DNA of 22,624 nt from Candidatus Roizmanbacteria bacterium (lineage in GTDB: Bacteria; Patescibacteriota; Microgenomatia; UBA1406; GWC2-37-13). Shown here in pieces: positions 1 to 6,998 of this stretch. The DNA lies in contig JALWZV010000027.1 in assembly GCA_027002315.1 (NCBI GenBank), positions 1 through 22,624 on the forward strand, written 5' to 3'. The translations under genes were made by a program, and so were the position numbers. The notes under the pieces were generated by a model. The model worked only from the letters and a program-made list of their open reading frames with translations. It was not told the DNA's origin and made no database searches. How positions within the stretch are numbered: position 1 is the stretch's first letter; every line of letters starts with the position of its first letter.

Positions 1-6
1 TATCAA

Positions 7-98
7 AACCTTCAAGGTTAAAGAGGATTCCGACCTGTCGGAAGACGGGAAAACCTTGAAGGTTAATTTAAGGCAAACCAGGTCACGCTCCGCGTGAC
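7..98. repeat. Cluster of three nested palindromes
   Basis: Two copies of an odd-centred palindrome, AACCTTCAAGGTT (7-19) and AACCTTGAAGGTT (52-64), are reverse complements of each other, so each can fold alone or with the other. Between them lies a 7-bp stem with a 2-nt loop (TTCCGAC 28-34 / GTCGGAA 37-43). A further perfect stem, GTCACGC (82-88) / GCGTGAC (92-98) with loop TCC, follows. None has a clear U-tract on either side, so these look like dispersed REP-like sequences rather than ordinary terminators. The gene to the left is outside the window. Confidence 0.7.
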
Positions 99-100
99 AA

Positions 101-120
101 AATACTAGATACAATTATAT
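101..120 (-). repeat. Dispersed ATACTAGATACAA repeat, copy 1
   Basis: The sequence AATACTAGATACAATTATAT belongs to a short family also found at 4610-4631, 4917-4936 and 13399-13420 in one or the other orientation. All copies share a TAGTATCTTGTAT / ATACAAGATACTA core or part of it and all are intergenic. Confidence 0.55.
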
Positions 121-144
121 TTTATTAGAAATTTTACTGTATAT

Positions 145-768
145 TTATCTTTTCTTCAGGTGTTTGTATATGTAAGCAATAATTCCTATAACTAGGAGTG
201 CAACTATAACATACTCAAATTTACGGTAGTAAATCTCCAAAGAGTGCCAGTTCTCTCCTAAAATAAATCCTACATAAACTAGCGCAGATGACCAAATAAG
301 AGAACCTAAGAAGGTAAAAATTGAGAACCTCCAAAAGTTCATCTGAGCTATACCTGCAGGAAGCGAGATAAATGTTCTAACTATCGGCAAAACACGCGAG
401 AAGAACACTATCTTTTCCCCATGTTTCTTAAACCACTTGTCTGATTTATCAAAATCGTGCTCAGAGACCAAAATCCATTTACCGTACTTCCTAATCCATG
501 ATCTAACAACATGTTCTTCCCCCCAATAACCCAAAGCATAAGCTAAAATAGAACCAGCTAAGTTAGCGAAAGCTCCAACAAAAGCTACTGCATAAAGATT
601 GAATCTACCAATACTAGCTAGGTAACCTGCAAATGTCATCGTAACCTCTGAGGGAATAGGAATAAGTGCAGACTCAGCTGCCATTAATCCAAAGATGCCA
701 GCATACCCTGTCTGACCAATTATATGAATAATCCCCTCTGTAACTAATCTAATAATGTGATCAACCAT
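145..768 (-). CDS. DedA/VTT-family membrane protein
   Basis: A 207-residue integral membrane protein of the DedA (SNARE-associated/VTT) family. Members act in the cytoplasmic membrane as proton-linked transporters, and several recycle undecaprenyl phosphate or phospholipids across the bilayer. Visible family signatures are the re-entrant loop ESALIPIPSE (about 32-41), a glycine-rich segment GSILAYALGYWGE (about 72-84), and SRVLPIVRTFISLPAG (about 124-139), which carries the two conserved arginines and the proline. Hydrophobic segments surround these, and the C-terminus is a basic tail (YKHLKKR). Length is normal for the family. The start is supported by a TATACT -10 box ending 6 nt before the ATG. 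It is followed downstream only by repeats. In a cell that makes peptidoglycan (PBP2 is encoded in this window) lipid-carrier recycling is a plausible role, but the substrate cannot be read from sequence. Confidence 0.9.
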   Translation of the reverse strand: MVDHIIRLVTEGIIHIIGQTGYAGIFGLMAAESALIPIPSEVTMTFAGYLASIGRFNLYAVAFVGAFANLAGSILAYALGYWGEEHVVRSWIRKYGKWILVSEHDFDKSDKWFKKHGEKIVFFSRVLPIVRTFISLPAGIAQMNFWRFSIFTFLGSLIWSSALVYVGFILGENWHSLEIYYRKFEYVIVALLVIGIIAYIYKHLKKR

Positions 769-774
769 CTTAAA

Positions 775-802
775 AGTATAACAAAATATTTAAAAAAGTT
801 AA
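775..802 (-). promoter_or_regulatory. Promoter of the DedA gene
   Basis: On the minus strand TTAACT (797-802) and TATACT (775-780) are separated by 16 bp. The -10 ends 6 nt before the ATG at 768, so transcription should begin at or next to the start codon. The -35 overlaps the last codons of the upstream gene. Confidence 0.5.
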
Positions 803-2262
803 TATAACACTGGTCTAGGATAAGGATACGTAGGATGGGATGTAAACATAACTAAAAAGAAGAAAAGCGTTCCTATTAAAGTAACAATTATCAATCCCCA
901 TATTACAACACTTACAAAGAACACCAGGGCTGACCTTAAATCTTTTTTATACCAAAGATAAAATGCTGGAACTAAGGTAAATAACGAATAAACAAACAAA
1001 GAAAATGATGCAGACATCAATATAAATATCAATAACATCGTTGAGTTTAGCTCTGATCTTAACCAAAGAAACAATAAAAACGAGATAACTGTGTATGCTG
1101 CAAGAAAGAGCGCATCAATAAAACCTAGAGCAACTATAACTTGAGTTTGAAGTCTTGATGATGTTAATCTTTGAGTTGGAGAGCTGTTCTTTTGATTATT
1201 TCCTTTCTTTCCTAAACTTTGAGCACTACTCATCACAGTCAATTTTTTTACCAGAAATCTCACTAAAACAAACAAAAGTGCCAATACTAACAACACAACG
1301 ACAACTCCGATAATGATCTCATTTAGATATAACTTAAGGTACGAATCAGCATAACTACCCTTAAGCTTATAAACCTCATACGGTTGTAAATTGCTCACAG
1401 TTTTCGCTAAGGAACCATATCCGATAGAAGAATATATTTTGTTTAATCCTTCTCTATAGTTAACGGGGCTACCAACGCTGCCAAAAGTGTTATTAACAAA
1501 AGACTTATTCCCTAAAAGTTTAGAGTTGTTATACTTAATCTTTCCTTTAAGGCCCTTTATTTTATACTCGGAATCTACATCTACTCCTATACGCAACTTA
1601 TTGATAGAGTAATTTGTTTTAAGGTTAGTAAACACAAAACTATACTTGTCAAAAATATTTTTGCGTGTATAACTTTGAGTTGTAAAGTATAAAAGAATTG
1701 CCCCAGAGCTATTTGATTTAACAGGGTTGTTTAGTTGAATATTTAACACGCTCATCTCTGTATTAACATCTGTTTTCCTGTAAGTAGAGTTATAAGAAGA
1801 AATATAGTCATCAAATCGAGGTTTTCTATATTCTTTACATATTGGATCGTAAAGTCTTTTTTGTCTTCCCCACGAATCATAATCGTAGTACTTATATCTC
1901 ACACAAATTGGTTTTTTAAGCACCTGGAATGCTTGAATATTCTTTAAAATGGCATTTCCTGCATCAAGCTTCAGTGTCTTTAGTACTTTGTTATCAGTGT
2001 TAGTAAAGATTATTTTAGCAACAACAACAGCCTCACCATTCCCCCGAAAAAGCACTGTGTAATAATGATCTTGTCCAAATAAGCCCGATTTACTCTCCAC
2101 ATCCGAGCTAATAACACTATTATCTTTGTTTGTTTTCTCACTTACTGTTTTATTAACATTAGGGTTGATTAAAGCTTCAGTTTGATGAATCCTGCCAAAT
2201 AGAAAGAATACCGCTATAAGAATAAAACTTCCCCTTAGAAGATATAAGAGTTTTTTCCTCAT
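799..2262 (-). CDS. Membrane protein with extracytoplasmic N-terminal domain, unknown function
   Basis: I do not recognise a characterised family. The 487-residue product begins with a basic stretch and hydrophobic segment (about 10-23; signal anchor or signal peptide), then about 285 residues of Asn/Ser/Tyr-rich, beta-looking exported sequence. It has a strong membrane helix at about 315-338, a cytoplasmic-type linker rich in Lys/Ser/Asn (340-370), and three more helices (about 373-400, 408-435, 445-475). It ends in the proline/tyrosine-rich tail HPTYPYPRPVLY. The layout, a large extracellular domain before a C-terminal helical bundle, recalls DUF2207-type proteins, but I see no diagnostic motif. 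Two cysteines (about 120 and 142) could pair outside the cell. It has its own promoter and ends about 30 nt before the DedA gene, so the two may be partly co-transcribed. Confidence 0.75.
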   Translation of the reverse strand: MRKKLLYLLRGSFILIAVFFLFGRIHQTEALINPNVNKTVSEKTNKDNSVISSDVESKSGLFGQDHYYTVLFRGNGEAVVVAKIIFTNTDNKVLKTLKLDAGNAILKNIQAFQVLKKPICVRYKYYDYDSWGRQKRLYDPICKEYRKPRFDDYISSYNSTYRKTDVNTEMSVLNIQLNNPVKSNSSGAILLYFTTQSYTRKNIFDKYSFVFTNLKTNYSINKLRIGVDVDSEYKIKGLKGKIKYNNSKLLGNKSFVNNTFGSVGSPVNYREGLNKIYSSIGYGSLAKTVSNLQPYEVYKLKGSYADSYLKLYLNEIIIGVVVVLLVLALLFVLVRFLVKKLTVMSSAQSLGKKGNNQKNSSPTQRLTSSRLQTQVIVALGFIDALFLAAYTVISFLLFLWLRSELNSTMLLIFILMSASFSLFVYSLFTLVPAFYLWYKKDLRSALVFFVSVVIWGLIIVTLIGTLFFFLVMFTSHPTYPYPRPVLY

Positions 2263-2270
2263 ATTTTTTC

Positions 2271-2299
2271 AGTATGACACAAGATTATTTAAAAGTCAA
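2271..2299 (-). promoter_or_regulatory. Promoter of the membrane-protein gene, near-consensus
   Basis: Minus-strand TTGACT (2294-2299) and CATACT (2271-2276) are spaced by exactly 17 bp. The -10 ends 8 nt before the ATG at 2262. There is no Shine-Dalgarno sequence, so the mRNA would be leaderless or carry only one or two 5' bases. Confidence 0.65.
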
Positions 2300-2304
2300 A
2301 GAAG

Positions 2305-3648
2305 CTACTGATTCATTATCTTCATAACCTCGCCTACTAGATGTAAAGATCCAGTAACAACTCCTACATCCTCATTTCTTAAATAATGGATAAACCTGTT
2401 AAACAATCTGACAATATCCGGATCGTTCTCGCACGGTATATTGTATTGATGTATCTCACTAGAAACCAACTGTGTCTCAACAGATAACCTTCCCATTTTG
2501 GTTACGAAAACATAGGAAGCAGTTGGCAGTAAAACTTTCAACAAAGGTCTAAAATCCCTTGTTCTTTTAAACCCAATAAAAAATACGAATTTTTTATTAG
2601 GAAAAATTTGAGTTAAGCTCCTTATAAAAGCTTTGGTTTTTTGCTCGTTATGTGCCCCATCCAAAAGAATTACTTTACCTCTAAAATCAACTTTTTGAAA
2701 TCGTCCTGTAAACGATGCTTTAGAAAAGGCAAGTTTTAACTTAGACCACTGTATTTTGAAGTTATCCCTTTTCGAAAGGGTATTTATAGCCGTAAGAGCA
2801 AGGCTCGCATTCTTCGCCTGAAACAAACCGGTTAATCCCAATTTTATGTGTATTTTCTTTAACTTTTCATCATCATTGAGGTGGAAATCAAACTCCGTTT
2901 TATCTAGGTTTAGAGTTACATTGGAATAAGTTCTTTTATCGCCAACAGGATAAAGTCTGCCGTTTAAATCTCTTGTCCTTTTTGCGATTATCGAGTTAAC
3001 CTGGCTACTTTGTTTTAAATAAACAACACTGTTTCCCTTGTAAATAATTCCAGCCTTTTGTTTCGTTATTAACTCTATATTATTACCTAGAGTTCTAATA
3101 TGGTCTAATCCTATCTGTGTAATAATGCATAGCTTATCCGTGTTGCAAACAACGTTTGTAGAGTCATAAAGCCCTCCCAAACCTGTTTCCACAACTGCGT
3201 AATCTACTTTTTCCTTCTTAAAAAAGTAAAAAGCAAGGGCTGTCAAAAACTCAAAATATGTTACTTTTGTAGAGATAGTATCTTCAGGACGTTGTATTGT
3301 TGGAACTACCTCAGATGTATATTTTCTAAACAAAGTCTTATTGATCAACTTCCTCCTTGAATTGCAAAAAATCTGAAACCTCTCTCTGAGATCTAAAAGA
3401 TGAGGAGATAGGTGCAATCCAACCTTGAAACCAAGAGATGATAAACCTAAAGCTGTAAGATAAGCCGTTGAACCTTTACCTGATGTCCCTGCAACGTGAA
3501 TCACTTTTAACTTATCTTGAGGGTCTCCTAACAAATGCATTAGCAACTTAGCTCTCTGCAAACCTACTCCTCCAGGGAATTTTTGCTTAGAACTCCTAGG
3601 GATTCTTGTTTCAATAAAAGAAAGAGTTTCTTGATATGACTTAAACAT
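2305..3648 (-). CDS. folC: FolC-type folylpolyglutamate/dihydrofolate synthase
   Basis: A Mur-ligase-superfamily enzyme of about 447 residues that ligates glutamate to (dihydro)folate with ATP in the cytoplasm. Near the N-terminus is the phosphate-binding loop VAGTSGKGSTA, followed by LSPHLLDLRERFQI (folate-binding loop). The metal/nucleotide signature ETGLGGLYDSTNVV differs from the usual GLGGRLDATN by Leu for Arg. Further on are the QKAGIIYKGN segment that precedes the active-site lysine region, LLDGAHNEQK at the start of the C-terminal domain, and VTGSLHLVGEVM at the end. Length is typical. I chose the ATG at 3648 over an in-frame TTG two codons earlier. It lies 15 nt downstream of the class IV aminotransferase gene and is surely co-transcribed. 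Many CPR genomes lack full folate biosynthesis, so salvage-type polyglutamylation is as likely as de novo synthesis. Confidence 0.92.
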   Translation of the reverse strand: MFKSYQETLSFIETRIPRSSKQKFPGGVGLQRAKLLMHLLGDPQDKLKVIHVAGTSGKGSTAYLTALGLSSLGFKVGLHLSPHLLDLRERFQIFCNSRRKLINKTLFRKYTSEVVPTIQRPEDTISTKVTYFEFLTALAFYFFKKEKVDYAVVETGLGGLYDSTNVVCNTDKLCIITQIGLDHIRTLGNNIELITKQKAGIIYKGNSVVYLKQSSQVNSIIAKRTRDLNGRLYPVGDKRTYSNVTLNLDKTEFDFHLNDDEKLKKIHIKLGLTGLFQAKNASLALTAINTLSKRDNFKIQWSKLKLAFSKASFTGRFQKVDFRGKVILLDGAHNEQKTKAFIRSLTQIFPNKKFVFFIGFKRTRDFRPLLKVLLPTASYVFVTKMGRLSVETQLVSSEIHQYNIPCENDPDIVRLFNRFIHYLRNEDVGVVTGSLHLVGEVMKIMNQ

Positions 3649-3663
3649 TATCAATATAAAAAT

Positions 3664-4494
3664 CTACAGACCATGAGTTATCTCTCTAAATCTAGTCGTT
3701 AATTTCCGTGTTACTGGACCAACCTCTCCATTACCTACAATCGTTTTATTTATTTTTATTACAGGCATTATCTCCTTATTCGTAGCTGTTAAAAAAATCT
3801 CATCATACTGCCCCATCTCCGACGCTTTCACCTCTACTTTGTTAACCTTTATCCCTAGCTGCCTAGCTATATTTATAACTACATATTTTGTCACACCGGG
3901 AAGAATGTCTGTGGCAGGAGTAAATAGCTCGTTATCTTTTACAAAAAATATGTTGCTTGTTGTCGGCTCTAACACTCTATCATTGTCCAAATATAAAACC
4001 TCCACATAGCCTTGTTTTTTTGCATTTTTTAAAACATAAACACCAAAAACATAATCAAGAGACTTAATCTGAGGAAATAAACGTGCGTACTGAACTGTTT
4101 TTATAGCAATACCTTGAGAATAAAATTTATTGGGATATGTATGAGGATGTGTAAACATAATAATAAAATTATTATTGTCACTAGGTAAAAAATTATCCGC
4201 ACTCACACCCCCAGTTAAAACTATTCTGATATTTAATTCCCCCTTATTTCTTCTAATACCCTCCATTATCAACCTCCTTACCTCATCACGAGTTTTTTTA
4301 ATAGACAAATCTAAACCAGACACAGAGTTAAAAAATCTATCTAAGTGTTTTTCAAGCTCAAAGGGTTTTTTATTATAAGTTCTTAAGAAATCAAAAACGC
4401 CATAGCCACGCAGTACAGAGATATCAAACACAGATATCTTCAAGTCTTTTGTTTTAACCCACTCATCGTTCAGGTAATGGATATAATTTTGCAT
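3664..4494 (-). CDS. Class IV (fold-type IV) PLP-dependent aminotransferase
   Basis: A cytoplasmic PLP enzyme of 276 residues in the family containing branched-chain aminotransferase (IlvE), D-amino-acid aminotransferase and aminodeoxychorismate lyase (PabC). Seen in order are DISVLRGYGVFDFLRTYN, the N-terminal strand-helix with the GxGVFE-like signature; PQIKSLDYVFGV with the PLP-binding lysine; EPTTSNIFFV, which grips the cofactor phosphate; and DILPGVTKYVV. These show an intact active site but do not separate the three activities. Pairing with folC favours a folate (PabC-like) role, whereas D-amino acid supply for peptidoglycan is the alternative. The start is set by a perfect TATAAT ending 7 nt before this ATG; two in-frame upstream starts would fall inside or before that box. 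First gene of a two-gene operon. Confidence 0.88.
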   Translation of the reverse strand: MQNYIHYLNDEWVKTKDLKISVFDISVLRGYGVFDFLRTYNKKPFELEKHLDRFFNSVSGLDLSIKKTRDEVRRLIMEGIRRNKGELNIRIVLTGGVSADNFLPSDNNNFIIMFTHPHTYPNKFYSQGIAIKTVQYARLFPQIKSLDYVFGVYVLKNAKKQGYVEVLYLDNDRVLEPTTSNIFFVKDNELFTPATDILPGVTKYVVINIARQLGIKVNKVEVKASEMGQYDEIFLTATNKEIMPVIKINKTIVGNGEVGPVTRKLTTRFREITHGL

Positions 4495-4501
4495 AATAAA
4501 C

Positions 4502-4507
4502 ATTATA
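4502..4507 (-). promoter_or_regulatory. -10 box of the aminotransferase-folC operon
   Basis: TATAAT on the minus strand ends 7 nt before the ATG at 4494 and is followed by GTTTATT. The enolase gene has almost the same arrangement (TATAAT-GTTTAT-ATG). No good -35 hexamer is seen at 16-18 bp. The box decides the start codon. Confidence 0.6.
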
Positions 4508-4609
4508 ACCAATAACAAGCTTTTTTGGTGTTTTAAGTAAGGAGCGGGGATATATTACCCTGTTAATCAACGATACAATCCTAATATCTGAGCAATGAAT
4601 AAAGAATAC

Positions 4610-4631
4610 AATTGTATCTAGTATCTTGTAT
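4610..4631 (+). repeat. Dispersed TAGTATCTTGTAT repeat, copy 2
   Basis: AATTGTATCTAGTATCTTGTAT matches 13399-13420 with a single C/T difference and is the reverse complement, over most of its length, of 4917-4936. All copies are intergenic. Confidence 0.7.
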
Positions 4632-4661
4632 ATGGTATATAGCACACCATCGTAAATTTTT

Positions 4662-4711
4662 TTGCACAGACAGAGTGTAGGGGTCGACCAATGTGTCGAC
4701 CCGTCAATCAA
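4662..4711 (+). repeat. 50-bp hairpin repeat, copy A (inverted partner at 13595-13644)
   Basis: Reading plus strand, this segment matches the reverse complement of 13595-13644 almost base for base over 50 bp. Its centre is the stem GGGTCGAC / GTCGACCC around loop CAATGT. It probably belongs to a dispersed family of intergenic palindromes. Confidence 0.8.
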
Positions 4712-4744
4712 GAGGTCAATTAATAGATAATAGATTTTTCTAGT

Positions 4745-4903
4745 GCGTCATCGCGAGGAGACCGATTTATCGGTCGACGTGGCGATTTCCGATTATATAA
4801 AAACAAGATTAATCTTTGTCTTCAATTTTTCATGAGTTATGTTAAAAAACATAACGGCGGGGATCACTTCGTCAGTCGCTAACACTCCTTCCTCGTGATG
4901 ACA
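4745..4903. repeat. Composite palindromic (BIME/MITE-like) element, copy 1
   Basis: The left end begins GCGTCATCGCGAGGAG and the right end is the reverse complement of GTCATCACGAGGAAGGAG, giving terminal inverted repeats of the form GTCATYRCGAGGA. The right arm (4855-4903) matches, inverted, the left arm of the element at 13440-13580, including GACTGACGAAGTGATCCCCGCC. Inside are the stem ACCGAT / ATCGGT (left arm) and a perfect 8-bp stem GTTATGTT / AACATAAC with an AAAA loop (4836-4855). Confidence 0.65.
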
Positions 4904-4916
4904 TGATAGATATTAA

Positions 4917-4936
4917 ATACAAGATACTAGATACAA
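4917..4936 (-). repeat. Dispersed ATACAAGATACTAGATACAA repeat, copy 3
   Basis: Reverse-complement copy of the 4610 and 13399 elements. It runs into the -35 region of the enolase promoter, so this copy may have supplied promoter sequence. Confidence 0.65.
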
Positions 4937-4954
4937 AATACGCTTAAGTTGCTA

Positions 4955-4960
4955 TATAAT
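4955..4960 (+). promoter_or_regulatory. -10 box of the enolase operon
   Basis: A perfect TATAAT ends 6 nt before the ATG at 4967, predicting a leaderless enolase mRNA. The best -35 at 17 bp is the weak TACAAA (4932-4937), inside the dispersed repeat. Confidence 0.6.
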
Positions 4961-4966
4961 GTTTAT

Positions 4967-6211
4967 ATGAAAATAACAGATGTTAGAGCTATTCAAATAC
5001 TTGACTCTCGGGGTAATCCTACCATAAGAACATTTATAACCTTAGATGATGAAACATACGCATCAGCGAGTGTTCCATCAGGGGCATCTACAGGAGCTCA
5101 CGAAGCAGTAGAATTAAGAGATAACGACAAATCTTTATATCATGGAAAAAGTGTAAATAAAGCAATAGAGCACGTCAACACAACAATTAAAAAAGCTATA
5201 CTAAACAAAGAGGTAAGTGAGGTTGCTGAGATAGACAGAACAATGATTAATCTTGATGGTACCGACAACAAAAGTCACCTTGGAGCTAACGCAATTCTTT
5301 CTGTCTCTCAAGCTGTTGTTAGGGCTGTGGCAAAATCAAACAAACTCCCACTATGGAAGTTTATTAACAAATATTATTTTCCTGACACATCACCAAAGTT
5401 TCCTAAATTAATGGTTAATGTTGTTAACGGAGGAAGACATGCAGACTGGAGGTTCGATATACAAGAGTTTATGATTATTCCAAGGCCATCATTCCCATCT
5501 CATGCCATTAGAATAGCATCCGAGATATTTATAGAGTTAGGCAAATTACTAAAAAGTGAGGGTTTCTCCACATTGGTCGGCAATGAAGGAGGATACTCAC
5601 CTGCTCTTAACTCAAATCAAGAAGTTTTTGAAAAAATAATACAAGCTGCTAACCGATTAAGCTACAAAGAAGGTATTGAGTTTAGTTTAGGGATGGATGT
5701 AGCTGCTAGCGAATTTTACAAAAACGGTACCTATGTTCTTTCAAAAGATAAAAAGGAACTAAAAGGAGAAGAGCTTTCTAACTACTATATGGATCTTGTG
5801 GCCAAGTATAAGCTTTCACTTATAGAAGATCCTTTTTCTGAAGATGATTGGAAAAACTTTTCCAAATTTACCCAACGCGCTGGCAAATACTTAACAATTA
5901 TCGGAGATGATCTTTATGTAACCAATAAAACTAGAATAAATAAAGGTATAGAGTTGAGAGCATCAAATGCTGCTTTAATTAAACTTAACCAAATAGGATC
6001 GGTTCTAGAAACAGTAGAGGCTATCAAGACAGCAAGAGATGGACATATGAAGATATCAGTTTCTCACAGATCTGGAGAAACTTGTGACTCTTTTATAGCC
6101 GATCTTGCTTATGCTACCGCGTCAGACTTTATCAAAACAGGGTCTATGAGTAGATCAGAAAGATTGGCAAAATATAACAGACTATTAGAAATAGAGTCAA
6201 ATGTAAAGTAG
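4967..6211 (+). CDS. eno: Enolase (phosphopyruvate hydratase)
   Basis: Cytoplasmic glycolytic enzyme that interconverts 2-phosphoglycerate and phosphoenolpyruvate with two Mg2+. The 414-residue product carries all landmark motifs: ILDSRGNPT, SVPSGASTGAHEAVELRD (mobile loop), VNGGRHADWRFDIQEFMIIP, NEGGYSP with the catalytic Glu, the metal ligands in LGMDVAAS, LIEDPF and GDDLYVTN, the catalytic Lys in ALIKLNQIG, and the SHRSGET loop. HADWRFDIQ replaces the more common HADNxVDIQ, a small divergence typical of CPR enolases. I start at the ATG preceding KITDVRA rather than an in-frame TTG six codons upstream, because the TTG lies ahead of the TATAAT box. The gene is followed after 1 nt by the histidine-phosphatase-like gene, so the two are an operon. 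Confidence 0.97.
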   Translation: MKITDVRAIQILDSRGNPTIRTFITLDDETYASASVPSGASTGAHEAVELRDNDKSLYHGKSVNKAIEHVNTTIKKAILNKEVSEVAEIDRTMINLDGTDNKSHLGANAILSVSQAVVRAVAKSNKLPLWKFINKYYFPDTSPKFPKLMVNVVNGGRHADWRFDIQEFMIIPRPSFPSHAIRIASEIFIELGKLLKSEGFSTLVGNEGGYSPALNSNQEVFEKIIQAANRLSYKEGIEFSLGMDVAASEFYKNGTYVLSKDKKELKGEELSNYYMDLVAKYKLSLIEDPFSEDDWKNFSKFTQRAGKYLTIIGDDLYVTNKTRINKGIELRASNAALIKLNQIGSVLETVEAIKTARDGHMKISVSHRSGETCDSFIADLAYATASDFIKTGSMSRSERLAKYNRLLEIESNVK

Positions 6212-6212
6212 T

Positions 6213-6878
6213 ATGGATAAAAAAACGCTAGAAGCTCTTAAAAAAGCAGCTATAGATTCACTAAAAAATCCTGGTAAGAACAAGGTTAGTTTGCCCAAAG
6301 ATGAGTCTCATCCTCCTGTCCTGTATCTTTTTAGACACACTCAAACTAATGATAATATCAGGAGAATATTTTCCGGAAGAAGACAGACCAGTTTAACTAA
6401 AGAGGGAGAAAAGCAAGCAAAAATGCTTGCAGAAAAACTAAAAAATAAGAAGATAGATTTATTCATCTCTCCACCTTTAAAACGATGTAAGCAAACGTTA
6501 AGTCCTTTGAAAAAGTACTTTCCAAACGTTCCCTATATTCAAAAGAAGGAGCTTGTAGAACGAGATTATGGTGACTTAACCGGAAAAAGTAAGTTGAGGA
6601 TAATGAAGCTTTATCCTGAAAAAGCAATTTTATGGAGGCGTTCTTGGAATTACCCTCCACCAAACGGAGAAAGTTTAAAAACAGTCTGGGAAACAAGAAT
6701 TAAGCTATTTGTTAAGTGGTTAGAGAATAAGATAAAAAAAGAAAATATTAATGTGGCTTATGCTGGGACCAATAATACCGTAAGACTTATAAGAATGTAC
6801 TTCGAAAAACTAAGTATAGAACAGATGCTTACCTTAGAGAATCCTTACGGTGATTACGTCGCTTACTCTTTAGGCTAA
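6213..6878 (+). CDS. Histidine-phosphatase (phosphoglycerate mutase-like) protein lacking the second catalytic His
   Basis: A 221-residue member of the histidine phosphatase superfamily, to which cofactor-dependent phosphoglycerate mutase belongs. After a basic N-terminal extension of about 34 residues come LYLFRHTQTNDN with the phospho-acceptor His (R41-H42), SPPLKRCKQT with the phosphate-binding Arg (R91), and ERDYGDLTGK with the catalytic Glu (E117). PPPNGESL is also family-typical. The last signature, normally (S/A)HGxxIR, reads AGTNNTVR (184-191): the second catalytic His is replaced, by my alignment with Thr186. The gene starts 1 nt after the enolase stop, so translation is probably coupled. 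The neighbour suggests a glycolytic or sugar-phosphate role, but the missing His makes normal mutase chemistry doubtful; a non-catalytic or altered function is possible. Confidence 0.85.
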   Translation: MDKKTLEALKKAAIDSLKNPGKNKVSLPKDESHPPVLYLFRHTQTNDNIRRIFSGRRQTSLTKEGEKQAKMLAEKLKNKKIDLFISPPLKRCKQTLSPLKKYFPNVPYIQKKELVERDYGDLTGKSKLRIMKLYPEKAILWRRSWNYPPPNGESLKTVWETRIKLFVKWLENKIKKENINVAYAGTNNTVRLIRMYFEKLSIEQMLTLENPYGDYVAYSLG

Positions 6879-6903
6879 ACGCCAACCTAGAAAATGAATA
6901 ATG

Positions 6904-6921
6904 AATGAAGATTAAAGAATG
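6904..6921 (+). repeat. AATGAAGATTAAAGAATG direct repeat, copy 1
   Basis: The 18-mer AATGAAGATTAAAGAATG recurs near 13380-13397. Here it is followed by the palindrome TTTCTAATTAGAAA, whose half TTAGAAATTTT recurs at about 125, 13707 and 16078. Confidence 0.55.
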
Positions 6922-6968
6922 AATTTCTAATTAGAAATTTTATTCCATTTATTCTTCACTCGTGAGGG

Positions 6969-6988
6969 TTTGCCTGCCAGCTGGCAAA
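6969..6988. terminator. Hairpin between converging genes, possible terminator
   Basis: TTTGCC (6969-6974) pairs with GGCAAA (6983-6988), and a perfect 12-bp palindrome TGCCAGCTGGCA (6975-6986) gives an alternative fold. On the plus strand it is followed by ATTAGGAATTTTT. It sits between the phosphatase-like gene and the oppositely oriented surface-protein operon, so it could stop transcription from one or both sides; it could also be one more dispersed palindrome. Confidence 0.45.
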
Positions 6989-6998
6989 TTAGGAATTT

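Larger units (their letters stand above)
4508..4954. other. Repeat-filled intergenic gap between divergent operons
   Basis: This stretch holds no convincing gene; short open frames across it arise from repeats. It contains an AATTGTATCTAGTATCTTGTAT element, a 50-bp hairpin repeat shared in inverted orientation with 13595-13644, a composite palindromic element (4745-4903) and a second ATACAAGATACTAGATACAA element next to the enolase promoter. Confidence 0.75.

Noticed and set aside
4463..4711. An 82-codon open frame on the minus strand between the aminotransferase and enolase genes
   Set aside because: It runs through the dispersed repeats and overlaps the aminotransferase start and its -10 box; the composition is not protein-like.
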